Source: Pedobacter changchengzhani (GTDB lineage: Bacteria > Bacteroidota > Bacteroidia > Sphingobacteriales > Sphingobacteriaceae). From it: a stretch of DNA of 64,000 bases. Both the position numbers and the translations under genes were made by a program. Where the stretch lies: contig NZ_SJCY01000003.1 in the NCBI RefSeq assembly GCF_004354365.1, positions 186,001 to 250,000 on the forward strand, given 5' to 3'. Every line of letters begins with the position of its first letter. Position 1 is the first letter of the stretch. Shown piece by piece: positions 51,678 to 59,932 of the stretch. The notes under the pieces were generated by a model. It made no database searches and was not told where the DNA came from. It was given only the letters and a program-made list of their open reading frames with translations.

Positions 51678-51896
51678 ATGAGCACTTTGCAATTAATAGC
51701 TGTCTTAATTTTTATAGGAATTGTTATAATCTCCTTCTATAGGTTATGGAAGAATAAGTTACTGAATAAGGTAGAGAAAATCGTTTTGATGGCTATTGTT
51801 TGTACGATGCCCTTTATGGGTTTAGTAATTTTATTTCGCTATCAGCATGTTAAATTAATGAGTTATAAAACGAAACCTAACGCTAACTTCTTTTAA
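51678..51896 (+). CDS. Small two-helix membrane protein (72 aa)
   Basis: STLQLIAVLIFIGIVIISFY and VEKIVLMAIVCTMPFMGLVI form two helices joined by a basic loop (RLWKNKLLNK), reminiscent of phospholipase D-like N-terminal (PLDc_N) membrane proteins, though I cannot confirm this. A -7 box lies directly upstream, which favours a real gene. Its 3' neighbour on the other strand is a glycosyltransferase. Confidence 0.6.
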   Translation: MSTLQLIAVLIFIGIVIISFYRLWKNKLLNKVEKIVLMAIVCTMPFMGLVILFRYQHVKLMSYKTKPNANFF

Positions 51897-52071
51897 TCTT
51901 GTGACAACTAAAAACTTAAAGGTTAAATCCAGATTGCAATTATTATCACTTTTCTCCCCGAAATATGCGGACGCTTTGGCTTTTCTATGGTCAATGTTAG
52001 CTAAATCTTCAAACGGCTTTTTAAAGTTCATCGTATTAGATTTCTGACTTTCAAACCTTGCACTTTCCAAC

Positions 52072-53301
52072 TTATTTCTTATTCTTTTCTTCAATCCAAA
52101 GCGACATATATTTAGTACTTTGAGCGGTATGATGATTTAAAATTTGGCCGAAAAAATTAGCTTGGCGATGGTTAATTAACGTTGAAAACAGTTCGTCAAC
52201 TCTAAGCATGAAATCATTTGCAAATAAACCCCAACTGTAACGCTCATTAATAATTTTACTACCATTTTGTTGCGCATTAGTCCATAAAGCTTTATTAGCA
52301 TATAATTCTACAGCCTTATCAACAAAAACTTCTAAATCATCTTCGATAAAACCATTCCATTCTAAAGTACCTTTCATGGCTTCTGCACCAATAGAAGTGG
52401 TAACAGTTGGCGTACCAACTTGCATAGCATCAATAAATTTTCCTTTAACACCAGCGCCAAATTGAATAGGAGCAAGCAATATTCTATGTTTAGCAATGGT
52501 TTCTTGGGCATTCAAAGCCCTGCCTTTAATAACGAATTTTTCATGCTTATTTTCTAATTGCAAAACTTTTTGCGTTGCGTAAGCACCATAAATGTTCATG
52601 CTAGCATTTGGTAATTTCTTTCTAAGCAAAGGCCAAATCTTCGTTTTCAGAACTTGTAAAGTGTTCCAGTTAGGTTCGTGCAAAAAATTCCCGATAAATA
52701 TGAAATCTGCTCTCTCATCAAACGAAATCCAATTGTCAATGTTTTCTGCGGTAATTTCTTTTTCTAAAAATGGCAAGTAATAAAGTAAAGAGGCATCGAT
52801 TTTAAATTGTTCTTTTAAAATGGCCATTTCTACTTCAGAAATAATTAAAGATACATCACAACGTAAAATAGAGGCAATTTCACGCTTGGTGGTATCAGAA
52901 AATAAATCTAAAACTTCTTGCTTTTTTTCGCTTTGCTGTCGCGCATTACGCAAAAAATGTAAATCTTCCGTATCTAAAATTCTGAGTGCATTTGGGCATT
53001 CCTGTTGTACACGCCAACCATATTGTTCTTCAACCATAAAACGATCGAACAGTACAGCATCTGGGTTCAAATTTTTTATGAAGTGGTTAAAACTTTCATC
53101 ATTTAACTTAATCACTTGTTCTGCGACATTCTTATCCGTAAAATCATAGCTAAAATCGCTTTTCGTTGCTGCACAGGCAAAAGTAATTTCATAGTTTCTG
53201 CTTAAAAATAAATCAACCAACTGAATCATCCTCGTTCCCGCCGCCGAAGAGGTAGGTTCAGGCCAAACAAATCCAATAATTAATAATTTATTTATGCTCA
53301 T
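52072..53301 (-). CDS. Glycosyltransferase (GT4-type)
   Basis: This 409-residue GT-B protein has an N-terminal Rossmann start (INKLLIIGFVWPEPTSSAAG) that matches family 1/4 transferases, followed by DAVLFDRFMVEEQYGWRVQQ, and a donor domain with DFIFIGNFLHEPNWNTLQVL and APIQFGAGVKGKFIDAMQVG, then TPTVTTSIGAEAMKG, the nucleotide-sugar E-x7-E-type region. It probably adds a sugar to a surface glycan or protein; substrate unknown. It has no signal peptide. Single gene, convergent with the small membrane protein. Confidence 0.82.
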   Translation of the reverse strand: MSINKLLIIGFVWPEPTSSAAGTRMIQLVDLFLSRNYEITFACAATKSDFSYDFTDKNVAEQVIKLNDESFNHFIKNLNPDAVLFDRFMVEEQYGWRVQQECPNALRILDTEDLHFLRNARQQSEKKQEVLDLFSDTTKREIASILRCDVSLIISEVEMAILKEQFKIDASLLYYLPFLEKEITAENIDNWISFDERADFIFIGNFLHEPNWNTLQVLKTKIWPLLRKKLPNASMNIYGAYATQKVLQLENKHEKFVIKGRALNAQETIAKHRILLAPIQFGAGVKGKFIDAMQVGTPTVTTSIGAEAMKGTLEWNGFIEDDLEVFVDKAVELYANKALWTNAQQNGSKIINERYSWGLFANDFMLRVDELFSTLINHRQANFFGQILNHHTAQSTKYMSLWIEEKNKK

Positions 53302-53458
53302 GATTTTTACAAAATAAAGGTTTTTTATGGTCTAAAGGGAAAATATTTTTCCCTCAGATTTAAAATGATAAGGTTCGCAGAATAACGCTGGTTTTTACGC
53401 GAACCTAATGTTTAGAAGCTATATTGATATCTCCGCTTAATCTAATGGGAAATTATCT

Positions 53459-53466
53459 TAATTTTG
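53459..53466 (+). promoter_or_regulatory. Candidate -7 box upstream of miaE
   Basis: TAATTTTG matches TAnnTTTG and lies 56 nt before ATG 53523. Confidence 0.4.
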
Positions 53467-53472
53467 TAGTGT

Positions 53473-53520
53473 TGCTTAGCCTTAACCTCAGCCTTAGGCG
53501 CAACCTTAACCTTACCTTCA
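53473..53520. repeat. AGCCTTAACCT-type repeat upstream of miaE
   Basis: Repeated gccttaacct and accttaacctt units fill the space between the -7 box and the miaE start. The style resembles the AGCTTT-type intergenic repeats elsewhere in the window. Confidence 0.4.
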
Positions 53521-53522
53521 AA

Positions 53523-54104
53523 ATGCTTGGATTAAAATTATTAACGGACCCTCGTTGGGCAAACATTGCAGAATCAAATTTGGAAGAAATTTTGTCTGAT
53601 CATGCTTGGTGTGAACAAAAGGCTGCATCGAATGCCATTACTTTAATTACCCAAAATTCAGAATACCAAGATTTGGTTGAGGAGTTAACGGCAATTGCGA
53701 TCGAAGAAATGCAACATTTTCAGATGGTTATCGACATAATTAAAGAACGCGGTTACACACTCAGCAGAGAGCGAAAAGATGACTATGTTGGTCGTTTGGT
53801 TAAATTCAGTAAAAAAGACGGAAGCAGAAACCAAGCTTTTATCGACAGGCTTTTATTTGCTGCAATGATTGAAGCCAGAAGTTGCGAGCGTTTTCGCGTA
53901 CTTTCTCTAAACATAAAGGATGAGAAATTAGCAAAGTTTTACCATGAATTAATGGTTTCTGAAGCAGGACATTATACCACTTTTTTAAACTTTGCTCGTA
54001 AATATAGTGCAGATGTTAACGTGGATAAACGCTGGGCAGAATGGTTAGAATTTGAAGGCGAGTTAATCCAAAGTTTTGGAACGAGAGAGGCGATACATGG
54101 GTAG
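53523..54104 (+). CDS. miaE: tRNA-(ms2io6A)-hydroxylase
   Basis: MiaE hydroxylates the isopentenyl group of ms2i6A37 in tRNA, using a diiron ferritin-like four-helix bundle. This 193-residue form has the iron ligands in EEILSDHAWCEQKAASNAIT, EEMQHFQMVIDIIKERGYTL (ExxH), MIEARSCERFRVLSL (E) and ELMVSEAGHYTTFLNFARKY (ExxH). ATG 53523 (MLGLKLLTDPRWANIAESNL) gives the usual start; the frame is open 33 codons upstream through repeat sequence, which is unlikely to be coding. No other tRNA-modification gene is nearby. Confidence 0.9.
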   Translation: MLGLKLLTDPRWANIAESNLEEILSDHAWCEQKAASNAITLITQNSEYQDLVEELTAIAIEEMQHFQMVIDIIKERGYTLSRERKDDYVGRLVKFSKKDGSRNQAFIDRLLFAAMIEARSCERFRVLSLNIKDEKLAKFYHELMVSEAGHYTTFLNFARKYSADVNVDKRWAEWLEFEGELIQSFGTREAIHG

Positions 54105-54109
54105 GGTGT

Positions 54110-54285
54110 TGCCTGTTATCGGTTGCGAGTTGTGGGTCTGGTACCATATAATCATATTTCATTGTTTTTTGGTAATCATCTAAAGAACCCAGCCTTGCAA
54201 CCCGAAACCCGTAACTCATAACACTAAAATTAAAGGATCCAGCCAGATAACACATAACCCGCAACTCATAACACTTTTAAGTAAC
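54110..54285. repeat. Intergenic (g/c)aactcataac-type repeats
   Basis: The 180-base gap between miaE and the DUF3810 gene is built from variants of cgagttgtgggt, cccgtaactcataacac and cccgcaactcataacac. A similar style occurs at 59824-59860 (gttgtaagtt). No gene is apparent. Confidence 0.5.
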
Positions 54286-55347
54286 TCATAATTCCATCTT
54301 ATGCGTATTAAATAGCCAAACTACAATATCTTGGTAGCTATCTATCCCTTTTGGCTGATTGTTAAGTTTTAAGAAACTATCAAAGGCAGTATCCAAATAG
54401 CCAAACATTTCTCCGTTATATTTTTTCCAAAATTCTTTTTCGGTTTTAAAATCGGCTAAAATTTGTGGCGAGAGCTTATCGTGTAAAATTCTATAATCAT
54501 CTGGCGATTTAATGCTAACCTCGAACAAAATATACCTAAGCATTTCATAATTGGCAGAATATTGGTAATTCACATCATTGCTATTGTTTGCCGTTAAATA
54601 GCCAATAAGATTTGCTTCATCCTCGTAAGCAATACCCAATTGATGCGCAATTTCATGGCAAGAAACATAAGGTTTTACAAAATCGGGTAAGTTCATATTC
54701 ATGTTGGCTTCGCCAGATAACGGCGCATAATAACCTTCAATGCCAGCCTTGCTAACCAAATAAGGGCTTAAAACAGATTTTAAACATGGATTTGAATACC
54801 TGAATAATGGGCTTTTCTGCGCCATTAAATTATATGCCAAAGCCGATTTTGTTTCTAATTCATTAATTGTATAAGCTGGAATTTTACTTTGTTTAAGCTT
54901 CAAATCATTCGTTTTTTTAACAAAATAATCGCCTAACAAAACCAATTCTTTAACGCTATACTTCTCATTTCCAATGCCTAATGTTTTGCTTACGCTAGGG
55001 CGACTGTAATTTAAGCCCCAAACTATTTTGAAAATAATGTATAGGATTAGAAAGAAATTTAAAACCTGTAGTGGAACCGTAATTCGATGTTGTTTATTTA
55101 GTAATTTTCTGCGTTTAAAAAACTTTATGATTTTATAAAGCACAAATGCAATTAGCAACGCATAAATAAAATCGCCAATGGCAAAAGGAAATATAGAAGA
55201 AATAAACCTTAACGACGATGAAATATAAGGGTATAAACCCGCGGAATAATATTTTTGAACAGCTGAAGGGGAAAATCCGAGAAGGAAGATAAGGAAAGAA
55301 AATGCAAATAAAAATGCAGTTTTTTTTAGTGTGGAACGACTATTCAC
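54286..55347 (-). CDS. DUF3810 family zinc-metallopeptidase-like membrane protein
   Basis: This 353-residue membrane protein has two to four N-terminal hydrophobic segments (FLFAFSFLIFLLGFSPSAVQ, FAIGDFIYALLIAFVLYKII, VLNFFLILYIIFKIVWGLNY). It then carries CHEIAHQLGIAYEDEANLIG, an HExxH zinc motif with a downstream Glu, and GIEGYYAPLSGEANMNMNLP. This is the DUF3810 family, found across Bacteroidota and Firmicutes; its substrate is unknown. Its start meets the yoeB-like stop (55347), so it may be co-transcribed with the toxin-antitoxin pair. Confidence 0.78.
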   Translation of the reverse strand: MNSRSTLKKTAFLFAFSFLIFLLGFSPSAVQKYYSAGLYPYISSSLRFISSIFPFAIGDFIYALLIAFVLYKIIKFFKRRKLLNKQHRITVPLQVLNFFLILYIIFKIVWGLNYSRPSVSKTLGIGNEKYSVKELVLLGDYFVKKTNDLKLKQSKIPAYTINELETKSALAYNLMAQKSPLFRYSNPCLKSVLSPYLVSKAGIEGYYAPLSGEANMNMNLPDFVKPYVSCHEIAHQLGIAYEDEANLIGYLTANNSNDVNYQYSANYEMLRYILFEVSIKSPDDYRILHDKLSPQILADFKTEKEFWKKYNGEMFGYLDTAFDSFLKLNNQPKGIDSYQDIVVWLFNTHKMEL

Positions 55348-55616
55348 TATTTGTAATGCCCTTTTAAAGATTGGATTTCTAATATTACAATTCCATCATC
55401 ATGAATTTCGTAAATAATTCGGTGTTCTTCATTTATACGACGAGACCAAGAACCTGATAATTCATACTTGAGCGGTTCAGGTTTCCCTATTCCCTCGAAT
55501 GGGTTTTCTTGAATGGCTAAAATTAATTGTTCTATTTTTTTCTGAATAATTTTATTGCCAGACTTTCTCCAGAAATTTAAATGCTCTAGTGCTTTTGGCA
55601 TAAAAATTACTTCCAT
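55347..55616 (-). CDS. yoeB: YoeB/Txe family toxin
   Basis: This 89-residue ribosome-dependent mRNA interferase of the RelE/YoeB fold cleaves mRNA in the A site. HLNFWRKSGNKIIQKKIEQL, NPFEGIGKPEPLKYELSGSW and SRRINEEHRIIYEIHDDGIV are classic Txe/YoeB motifs, with the conserved Arg and the C-terminal Tyr (KGHYK) for catalysis. The length is that of YoeB. The start overlaps the upstream antitoxin gene end by about 10 bases, typical of such pairs. Confidence 0.9.
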   Translation of the reverse strand: MEVIFMPKALEHLNFWRKSGNKIIQKKIEQLILAIQENPFEGIGKPEPLKYELSGSWSRRINEEHRIIYEIHDDGIVILEIQSLKGHYK

Positions 55617-56059
55617 AAATCTTCAATAGCAATTTTAACGCCTTTGCCATTTTTAAAGTCTTCCCTTGATTGCAAAATTTCTTTGACAAATTCAGGATTA
55701 TAAGGGCTTTTTTCAGTTTGAAAATCAATGTTCAAAACTCGCATTACAGCTTTTAACGCAATAAGTTGTTCTTCATTTTTAGGATGAACTATGATTGTTT
55801 CCATGATTTCGCCACTTATTGATTTTCTTGTTTCTTCAATTTTCTTAATCTGCTCTTCAGTAAAAACAGGGTCTGCTAATAAAATTTCAGATAATTTAGA
55901 CTTATATATAACCTCAGGTTCTTCAACTCCTATATTTGCTAAAGATGTTTTGTTTTTCTGTCTAGATTTTTGTTTCAAAAACGCAACAAACTCAGATACT
56001 TCCTGCTTTAAGTTTGAAGGAAGAGATGAAATTTCGGAGTATAATTGTAGATCTGTCAT
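55607..56059 (-). CDS. Two-part antitoxin: DUF2281-like plus DUF2683-like
   Basis: This 150-residue protein looks like two antitoxin units joined. Residues 1-85 (LYSEISSLPSNLKQEVSEFV, AFLKQKSRQKNK) fit DUF2281, the VapB-type antitoxin family. Residues 86-150 begin METIIVHPKNEEQLIALKAV and continue FQTEKSPYNPEFVKEILQSR and IAIEDLWK, which match the small antitoxins usually paired with YoeB in Bacteroidota. An in-frame ATG at 55804-55802 starts the second part exactly, so a short antitoxin could also be made by internal initiation. Pairing with the overlapping yoeB is clear. Confidence 0.75.
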   Translation of the reverse strand: MTDLQLYSEISSLPSNLKQEVSEFVAFLKQKSRQKNKTSLANIGVEEPEVIYKSKLSEILLADPVFTEEQIKKIEETRKSISGEIMETIIVHPKNEEQLIALKAVMRVLNIDFQTEKSPYNPEFVKEILQSREDFKNGKGVKIAIEDLWK

Positions 56060-56094
56060 CTTTAAATTGTTAGCCTAAAACAAATATAACAAAA

Positions 56095-57429
56095 CTATCT
56101 CTCAAAAGTTAATCGCTTTCCAATCTGATCGGTAGTAAATTTCCCTTTAACATAAGCCAAATTGCCTGATACAAAAGTGTGTGTAACACTTGCTTGGAAA
56201 GTATTGCCATCAAACGGACTCCAACCGCACTTATAAAAATTGTTAAGTTTTGTAACTTTCCAAGGATCATTTAAATCTACCAAAACCAAATCTGCCCAAT
56301 AACCTTCGCGAATGAAACCACGTTTTTCAATATTAAAGCAAACCGCAACTGCATGAGCTGTTTTCTCTGCAATTTTCTCTAATGTTATTTTGCCATTCAA
56401 ATGCATTTCTAAAAGCGCAGGAATAGCGTGCTGTACCAATGGTCCGCCAGCGGGTGCCTGCGAATATGGTTTTTGCTTCTCTTCCATTGTATGTGGTGCA
56501 TGGTCAGTCGCAATAACATCAATTCTATTCGCTAAAACACCTGCCAAAATCGCTTTTTGGTCGTCCTCGCTTTTTACTGCTGGGTTCCATTTAATAAAAT
56601 TTCCCTTGGCAGCATAATCTTTATCGTTAAACCAAAGGTGATGAATGCAGGCCTCGGCAGTAATTTTTTTGTCTTTTAAGGCAATTGAATTATCAAACAA
56701 TTCGATTTCTTTAGCCGTAGAAATATGAAGCACATGTAAACGCGTTTGGTAACGTTTTGCCAATTCTACCGCCAATGATGAAGATTTGTAGCAGGCTTCC
56801 ACATCACGAATTAATGGGTGCATTTCAATCGTTAAATCTTCTCCGTATTTTGCTTTAAATGTTGCAAGGTTCTTACGGATTGTTGCTTCATCTTCACAAT
56901 GTGTAGCAACCAAAAGCGGTGCTTTACTAAAAATATTTTCTAAAGTTTTTTCATTATCTACCAACATATTACCTGTTGATGAACCCATAAAAACTTTCAA
57001 TCCGCAAACATTTTTTGGGTCGGTTTTTAGTATTTCTTCAATATTGTCATTACTCGCACCCATGTAAAAAGAGTAATTAGCAAGCGATGTTTCTGCGGCT
57101 ATATTGTACTTATCTTGAAGTAAACTTTGTGTTAACGTATTCGGAACTGTATTTGGCATTTCCATAAAAGATGTAATTCCGCCAGCAACGGCAGCCATGC
57201 TCTCTGTAAAAATATCGGCTTTATGTGTTAAGCCAGGTTCGCGGAAATGAACTTGATCGTCAATCATGCCTGGCAAAAGATACTGCCCTTCAGCAATAAT
57301 TTCAGTTGCGCCATTTGCAACTAAATTTTGACCAATCTTGGTAATAAACCCATCTTTAATTAGTACGTCGGTAACAATTTGTTGTCCTTCGTTTACAACT
57401 GTAGCGCCTTTTATTAGGTAAGTTTTCAT
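56095..57429 (-). CDS. pyrC: Dihydroorotase
   Basis: The enzyme closes carbamoyl-aspartate to dihydroorotate in pyrimidine synthesis. The 444-residue amidohydrolase has the metal motif GMIDDQVHFREPGLTHK, AAVAGGITSFMEMPNTVP, the metal-binding HCEDEA region and KDKKITAEACIHHLWFNDKD, with DVIATDHAPHTMEEK for the last Asp. Residues of class I (Bacillus/Bacteroidota) dihydroorotase are evident; allantoinase or dihydropyrimidinase are the alternatives. A TACCTTTG box ends 5 bases before the start. No other pyr gene is adjacent. Confidence 0.9.
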   Translation of the reverse strand: MKTYLIKGATVVNEGQQIVTDVLIKDGFITKIGQNLVANGATEIIAEGQYLLPGMIDDQVHFREPGLTHKADIFTESMAAVAGGITSFMEMPNTVPNTLTQSLLQDKYNIAAETSLANYSFYMGASNDNIEEILKTDPKNVCGLKVFMGSSTGNMLVDNEKTLENIFSKAPLLVATHCEDEATIRKNLATFKAKYGEDLTIEMHPLIRDVEACYKSSSLAVELAKRYQTRLHVLHISTAKEIELFDNSIALKDKKITAEACIHHLWFNDKDYAAKGNFIKWNPAVKSEDDQKAILAGVLANRIDVIATDHAPHTMEEKQKPYSQAPAGGPLVQHAIPALLEMHLNGKITLEKIAEKTAHAVAVCFNIEKRGFIREGYWADLVLVDLNDPWKVTKLNNFYKCGWSPFDGNTFQASVTHTFVSGNLAYVKGKFTTDQIGKRLTFER

Positions 57430-57434
57430 GGTTT

Positions 57435-57442
57435 CAAAGGTA
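57435..57442 (-). promoter_or_regulatory. -7 box of pyrC (leaderless candidate)
   Basis: Minus-strand TACCTTTG matches TAnnTTTG and ends 5 nt before the pyrC start codon. Confidence 0.5.
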
Positions 57443-57533
57443 GTAAATTAGTATCAAGATGTGAGTATCAAGTATCGAGTTTAAGCGGTTGAAAGGAGGG
57501 GATTGAGTTTAATGTTGCTGTTTTGGGTTAAAT

Positions 57534-57596
57534 AAACCTGATCGTAGCGAGCACGAAACCCGATTTTTTCGGGTGAGTAAAGCGGAGAGCAGGGCT
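57534..57596 (+). repeat. Dispersed repeat, copy 2
   Basis: AAACCTGATCGTAGCGAGCA is followed by a CCCGATTTTTTCGGG hairpin and AGCAGGGCT, matching the inverted copy at 51496-51553. Both copies lie in gene-free DNA. Confidence 0.6.
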
Positions 57597-57714
57597 TACG
57601 TAACAGACGAGTTACTGGAATTGCTTTACCCCTAAATTTCCTACACTGAACTTTAAATTTACAATTGGCTTTTCGCTTTCAGCTTTGGTCTTTAAGCTTC
57701 CCGCTTAAAAAACC

Positions 57715-57722
57715 TATCTTTG
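57715..57722 (+). promoter_or_regulatory. -7 box of the RhlE-like helicase (leaderless candidate)
   Basis: TATCTTTG ends 6 nt before ATG 57729. A TTTG at 57684-57687 might be the -33 element, with 27-bp spacing, longer than usual. Confidence 0.5.
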
Positions 57723-57728
57723 TGCGCT

Positions 57729-59075
57729 ATGGCAAAATCGTTCGAAGAATTTAAGTTAAACAGGCAAATTTTAAATGCAGTTGCCGATGCAGGTTACACC
57801 GTTGCCACGCCGATACAGGAAAAAGCAATTGCCCCGGTATTATCAGGACAAGATATTTTTGGTATTGCTGAAACGGGAACAGGTAAAACTGCAGCTTTTG
57901 TGCTGCCAATTTTAATGCAATTAAAGTACGCTCAAGGCGAACACCCAAGAGCGCTGATTTTATCGCCAACACGAGAATTAGCGATGCAAATTGCCGAACA
58001 AGTAAAACTTTTTTCTACTTACACGGATTTGCGATCGTTGGTAATTTTTGGTGGAATAGGGCCGAAAACACAAAAGGAGCAAATAGGAAAAGGTATAGAT
58101 ATTCTAATCGCAACACCGGGCAGGTTTTTAGATCTTTATTTAGATGGCACAATCAACACCCAAAGTTTAAAATTTTTGGTGTTGGATGAAGCTGATAAAA
58201 TGATGGATATGGGTTTCATTGGCTCTATCCACAGGATTTTAGAAATTGTGCCCCGTAAACGACAAAACTTGCTTTTTTCTGCTACGATGAGCGATTTAGT
58301 TCAAAAAATTGCTGGTGATTTTTTAAATAACCCACTTGTAATTGAAGCTTCTACGCAGGCAACACCGGCTGCTAATGTTACGCAAGTTTTGTATTATGTG
58401 CCAAATTTTAAAACTAAAATTAATCTGCTACAACATTTGTTAAAAGATGATGAAGCTTTTACGCGCCTGATTATTTTTTGTAAAACCAAAACCGTAGCTG
58501 ATAATATTTTTAATTTTATCGAACGAAGATATGGTGCTCAAAATGTTAGGGTTATCCACGCAAATAAAGGTCAAAATACCCGAATTAACTCTATAAATAG
58601 CTTTAAAGAAGGTAAGGTGCGTGTTTTAGTAGCAACCGATGTAGCAAGTAGAGGTATTGACGTGAGTGATGTAAGTCATGTTATAAATTTTGATGTGCCC
58701 ATAATTATTGAAGATTACGTACATAGAATTGGGCGTACAGGTAGGGCTTTTGCCAAAGGCGATGCCATTACTTTAGCCACAGATGCCGAAAAATATTACA
58801 TCCGTAAAATTGAAAAGTTAATTCGCCAATATATTCCTGTTGCAGAAATTCCTGAAGGGGTTTTTATTGACGAAACACCTTACGAAGAGCGCCAGTACAT
58901 TGCAAAGGAAATCGATATGCAAAAAAGGAAAGACGATCCTGATTTTAAGGGTGCTTTCCACGAAAAGAAACATGCAGCTGCGATTGAAAAAACAGCACGA
59001 GAAAAGGCAAAGGCGAAAGCGGGTAAGGAAGTGAAATTCTTTAAAAAAGGTAAAAAATTCGATAAGAAAAAGTAA
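57729..59075 (+). CDS. DEAD-box RNA helicase (RhlE-like)
   Basis: The helicase has 448 residues. Motifs: Q-motif region FNR-type start, I AETGTGKTAAFVLP, Ia SPTRELAMQIAEQ, GTPGR-like ATPGRFLDLY, II LVLDEADKMMDMGF, III LFSATMSDLVQ, V ATDVASRGIDV and VI HRIGRTGRA. A basic tail (REKAKAKAGKEVKFFKKGKK) can bind RNA. This is the RhlE/CsdA-type group used in RNA turnover, cold adaptation and ribosome assembly. ATG 57729 is taken; the in-frame TTG at 57720 lies inside the promoter box. Confidence 0.9.
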   Translation: MAKSFEEFKLNRQILNAVADAGYTVATPIQEKAIAPVLSGQDIFGIAETGTGKTAAFVLPILMQLKYAQGEHPRALILSPTRELAMQIAEQVKLFSTYTDLRSLVIFGGIGPKTQKEQIGKGIDILIATPGRFLDLYLDGTINTQSLKFLVLDEADKMMDMGFIGSIHRILEIVPRKRQNLLFSATMSDLVQKIAGDFLNNPLVIEASTQATPAANVTQVLYYVPNFKTKINLLQHLLKDDEAFTRLIIFCKTKTVADNIFNFIERRYGAQNVRVIHANKGQNTRINSINSFKEGKVRVLVATDVASRGIDVSDVSHVINFDVPIIIEDYVHRIGRTGRAFAKGDAITLATDAEKYYIRKIEKLIRQYIPVAEIPEGVFIDETPYEERQYIAKEIDMQKRKDDPDFKGAFHEKKHAAAIEKTAREKAKAKAGKEVKFFKKGKKFDKKK

Positions 59076-59086
59076 AAAGTTGCGCG

Positions 59087-59356
59087 ATGAAATTCAGAAT
59101 TACTCCTTTAAATATTATAACATCGCTTGGTGTTGCATTTTTAGTCGTTAGCTTTTTTCATAACAGACCTGCTGGAGGATTGGCAAACATCAATATGGGG
59201 CCTTTCTACAAAGTCATGCTGTCAATACTTATTTTAGTGAGTGTTGTTATCGATTTAATTTTCAGATTTATTCTCAAAAACCTAAAGCGAGTTTGGCTAA
59301 TTGAACTTTTCTTCATCGCTTTTACTGTGATTTCGTTCTTATTATTACATAATTAA
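59087..59356 (+). CDS. Small membrane protein (89 aa) of unknown function
   Basis: Three hydrophobic segments (NIITSLGVAFLVVSFFHN, VMLSILILVSVVIDLIFRFI and IELFFIAFTVISFLLLH) are separated by short loops. It starts 11 bases after the helicase stop on the same strand and may be co-transcribed. I do not recognise a family. Confidence 0.6.
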   Translation: MKFRITPLNIITSLGVAFLVVSFFHNRPAGGLANINMGPFYKVMLSILILVSVVIDLIFRFILKNLKRVWLIELFFIAFTVISFLLLHN

Positions 59357-59485
59357 AACGTTGTAATTTTATTTTTCTTTACTAAAATCTGCATATTTGC
59401 AACTTTAAAAACAATTTATATACCAGCATTAAAGTTAAAATGATTTGCTCTAAAATCATTTTAATCGATGCAATCCTATTTTATA

Positions 59486-59821
59486 ATGAAAACAGCCGAA
59501 ATAAAAATTACCGTTGAGTTGGATGATAACAACAACCCAGACAATATTCTTTGGGAAAGTACTGATGCAGAAACGACTGATAAAGTTCCCGTTAAAGCAA
59601 TGATTTTAGCACTTTGGGACCATAATTATAAAAACTCTATGCGCATTGATTTGTGGACAAAAGATATGCCTGTTGATGAAATGAAGCGCTTCTTTTACGA
59701 AACTTTGCAAACCATGGGCGATAGCTTTTTAAAAGCCACTAACGAAACTTTAATTGTAGAAGATCTACGCGATTACTGTGCACACTTTGCCGATAAAATG
59801 GGTATTGTTGAAGGACAGTAG
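59486..59821 (+). CDS. gldC: Gliding motility protein GldC
   Basis: The 111-residue protein fits GldC: KTAEIKITVELDDNNNPDNI, LWESTDAETTDKVPVKAMIL, MRIDLWTKDMPVDEMKRFFY and ETLQTMGDSFLKATNETLIV. The IDLWTKDMPVDEMK stretch is the family signature. GldC was found in Flavobacterium gliding/T9SS genetics and is a soluble partner of GldB; its precise role is unknown. ATG 59486 gives the normal length; the longer frame from 59468 adds six unsupported residues. It lies far from gldA-F-G, as is common. Confidence 0.9.
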   Translation: MKTAEIKITVELDDNNNPDNILWESTDAETTDKVPVKAMILALWDHNYKNSMRIDLWTKDMPVDEMKRFFYETLQTMGDSFLKATNETLIVEDLRDYCAHFADKMGIVEGQ

Positions 59822-59823
59822 AG

Positions 59824-59860
59824 GTTGTAAGTTATAAGTATTAAGTTGTAAGTTGTAAGT
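59824..59860. repeat. Degenerate gttgtaagtt repeat
   Basis: Imperfect copies of gttgtaagtt and ataagt follow the gldC stop. The style matches the other short intergenic repeats. Confidence 0.4.
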
Positions 59861-59932
59861 TGGTTGCTATGAGTGCTATTATTTTGCTCAATTTCTCAAT
59901 TGTAATTCGTAATTCTAAAATCGTAAGTCAGT

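Larger units (their letters stand above)
57430..57728. other. Repeat-rich intergenic region upstream of the RhlE-like helicase
   Basis: About 300 bases hold copy 2 of the CCTGAT/GCAGGGCT repeat (57534-57596), a degenerate CCCCTAAA copy (57628-57653), an AGCTTT-type repeat (about 57667-57708) and promoter boxes at both ends. No gene is seen. Confidence 0.55.

Noticed and set aside
51855..52094. Minus-strand 79-residue ORF downstream of and overlapping the glycosyltransferase.
   Set aside because: Its start overlaps the glycosyltransferase end, and part of it is translated agtcagaaatc-type repeat. No signal or family is evident.
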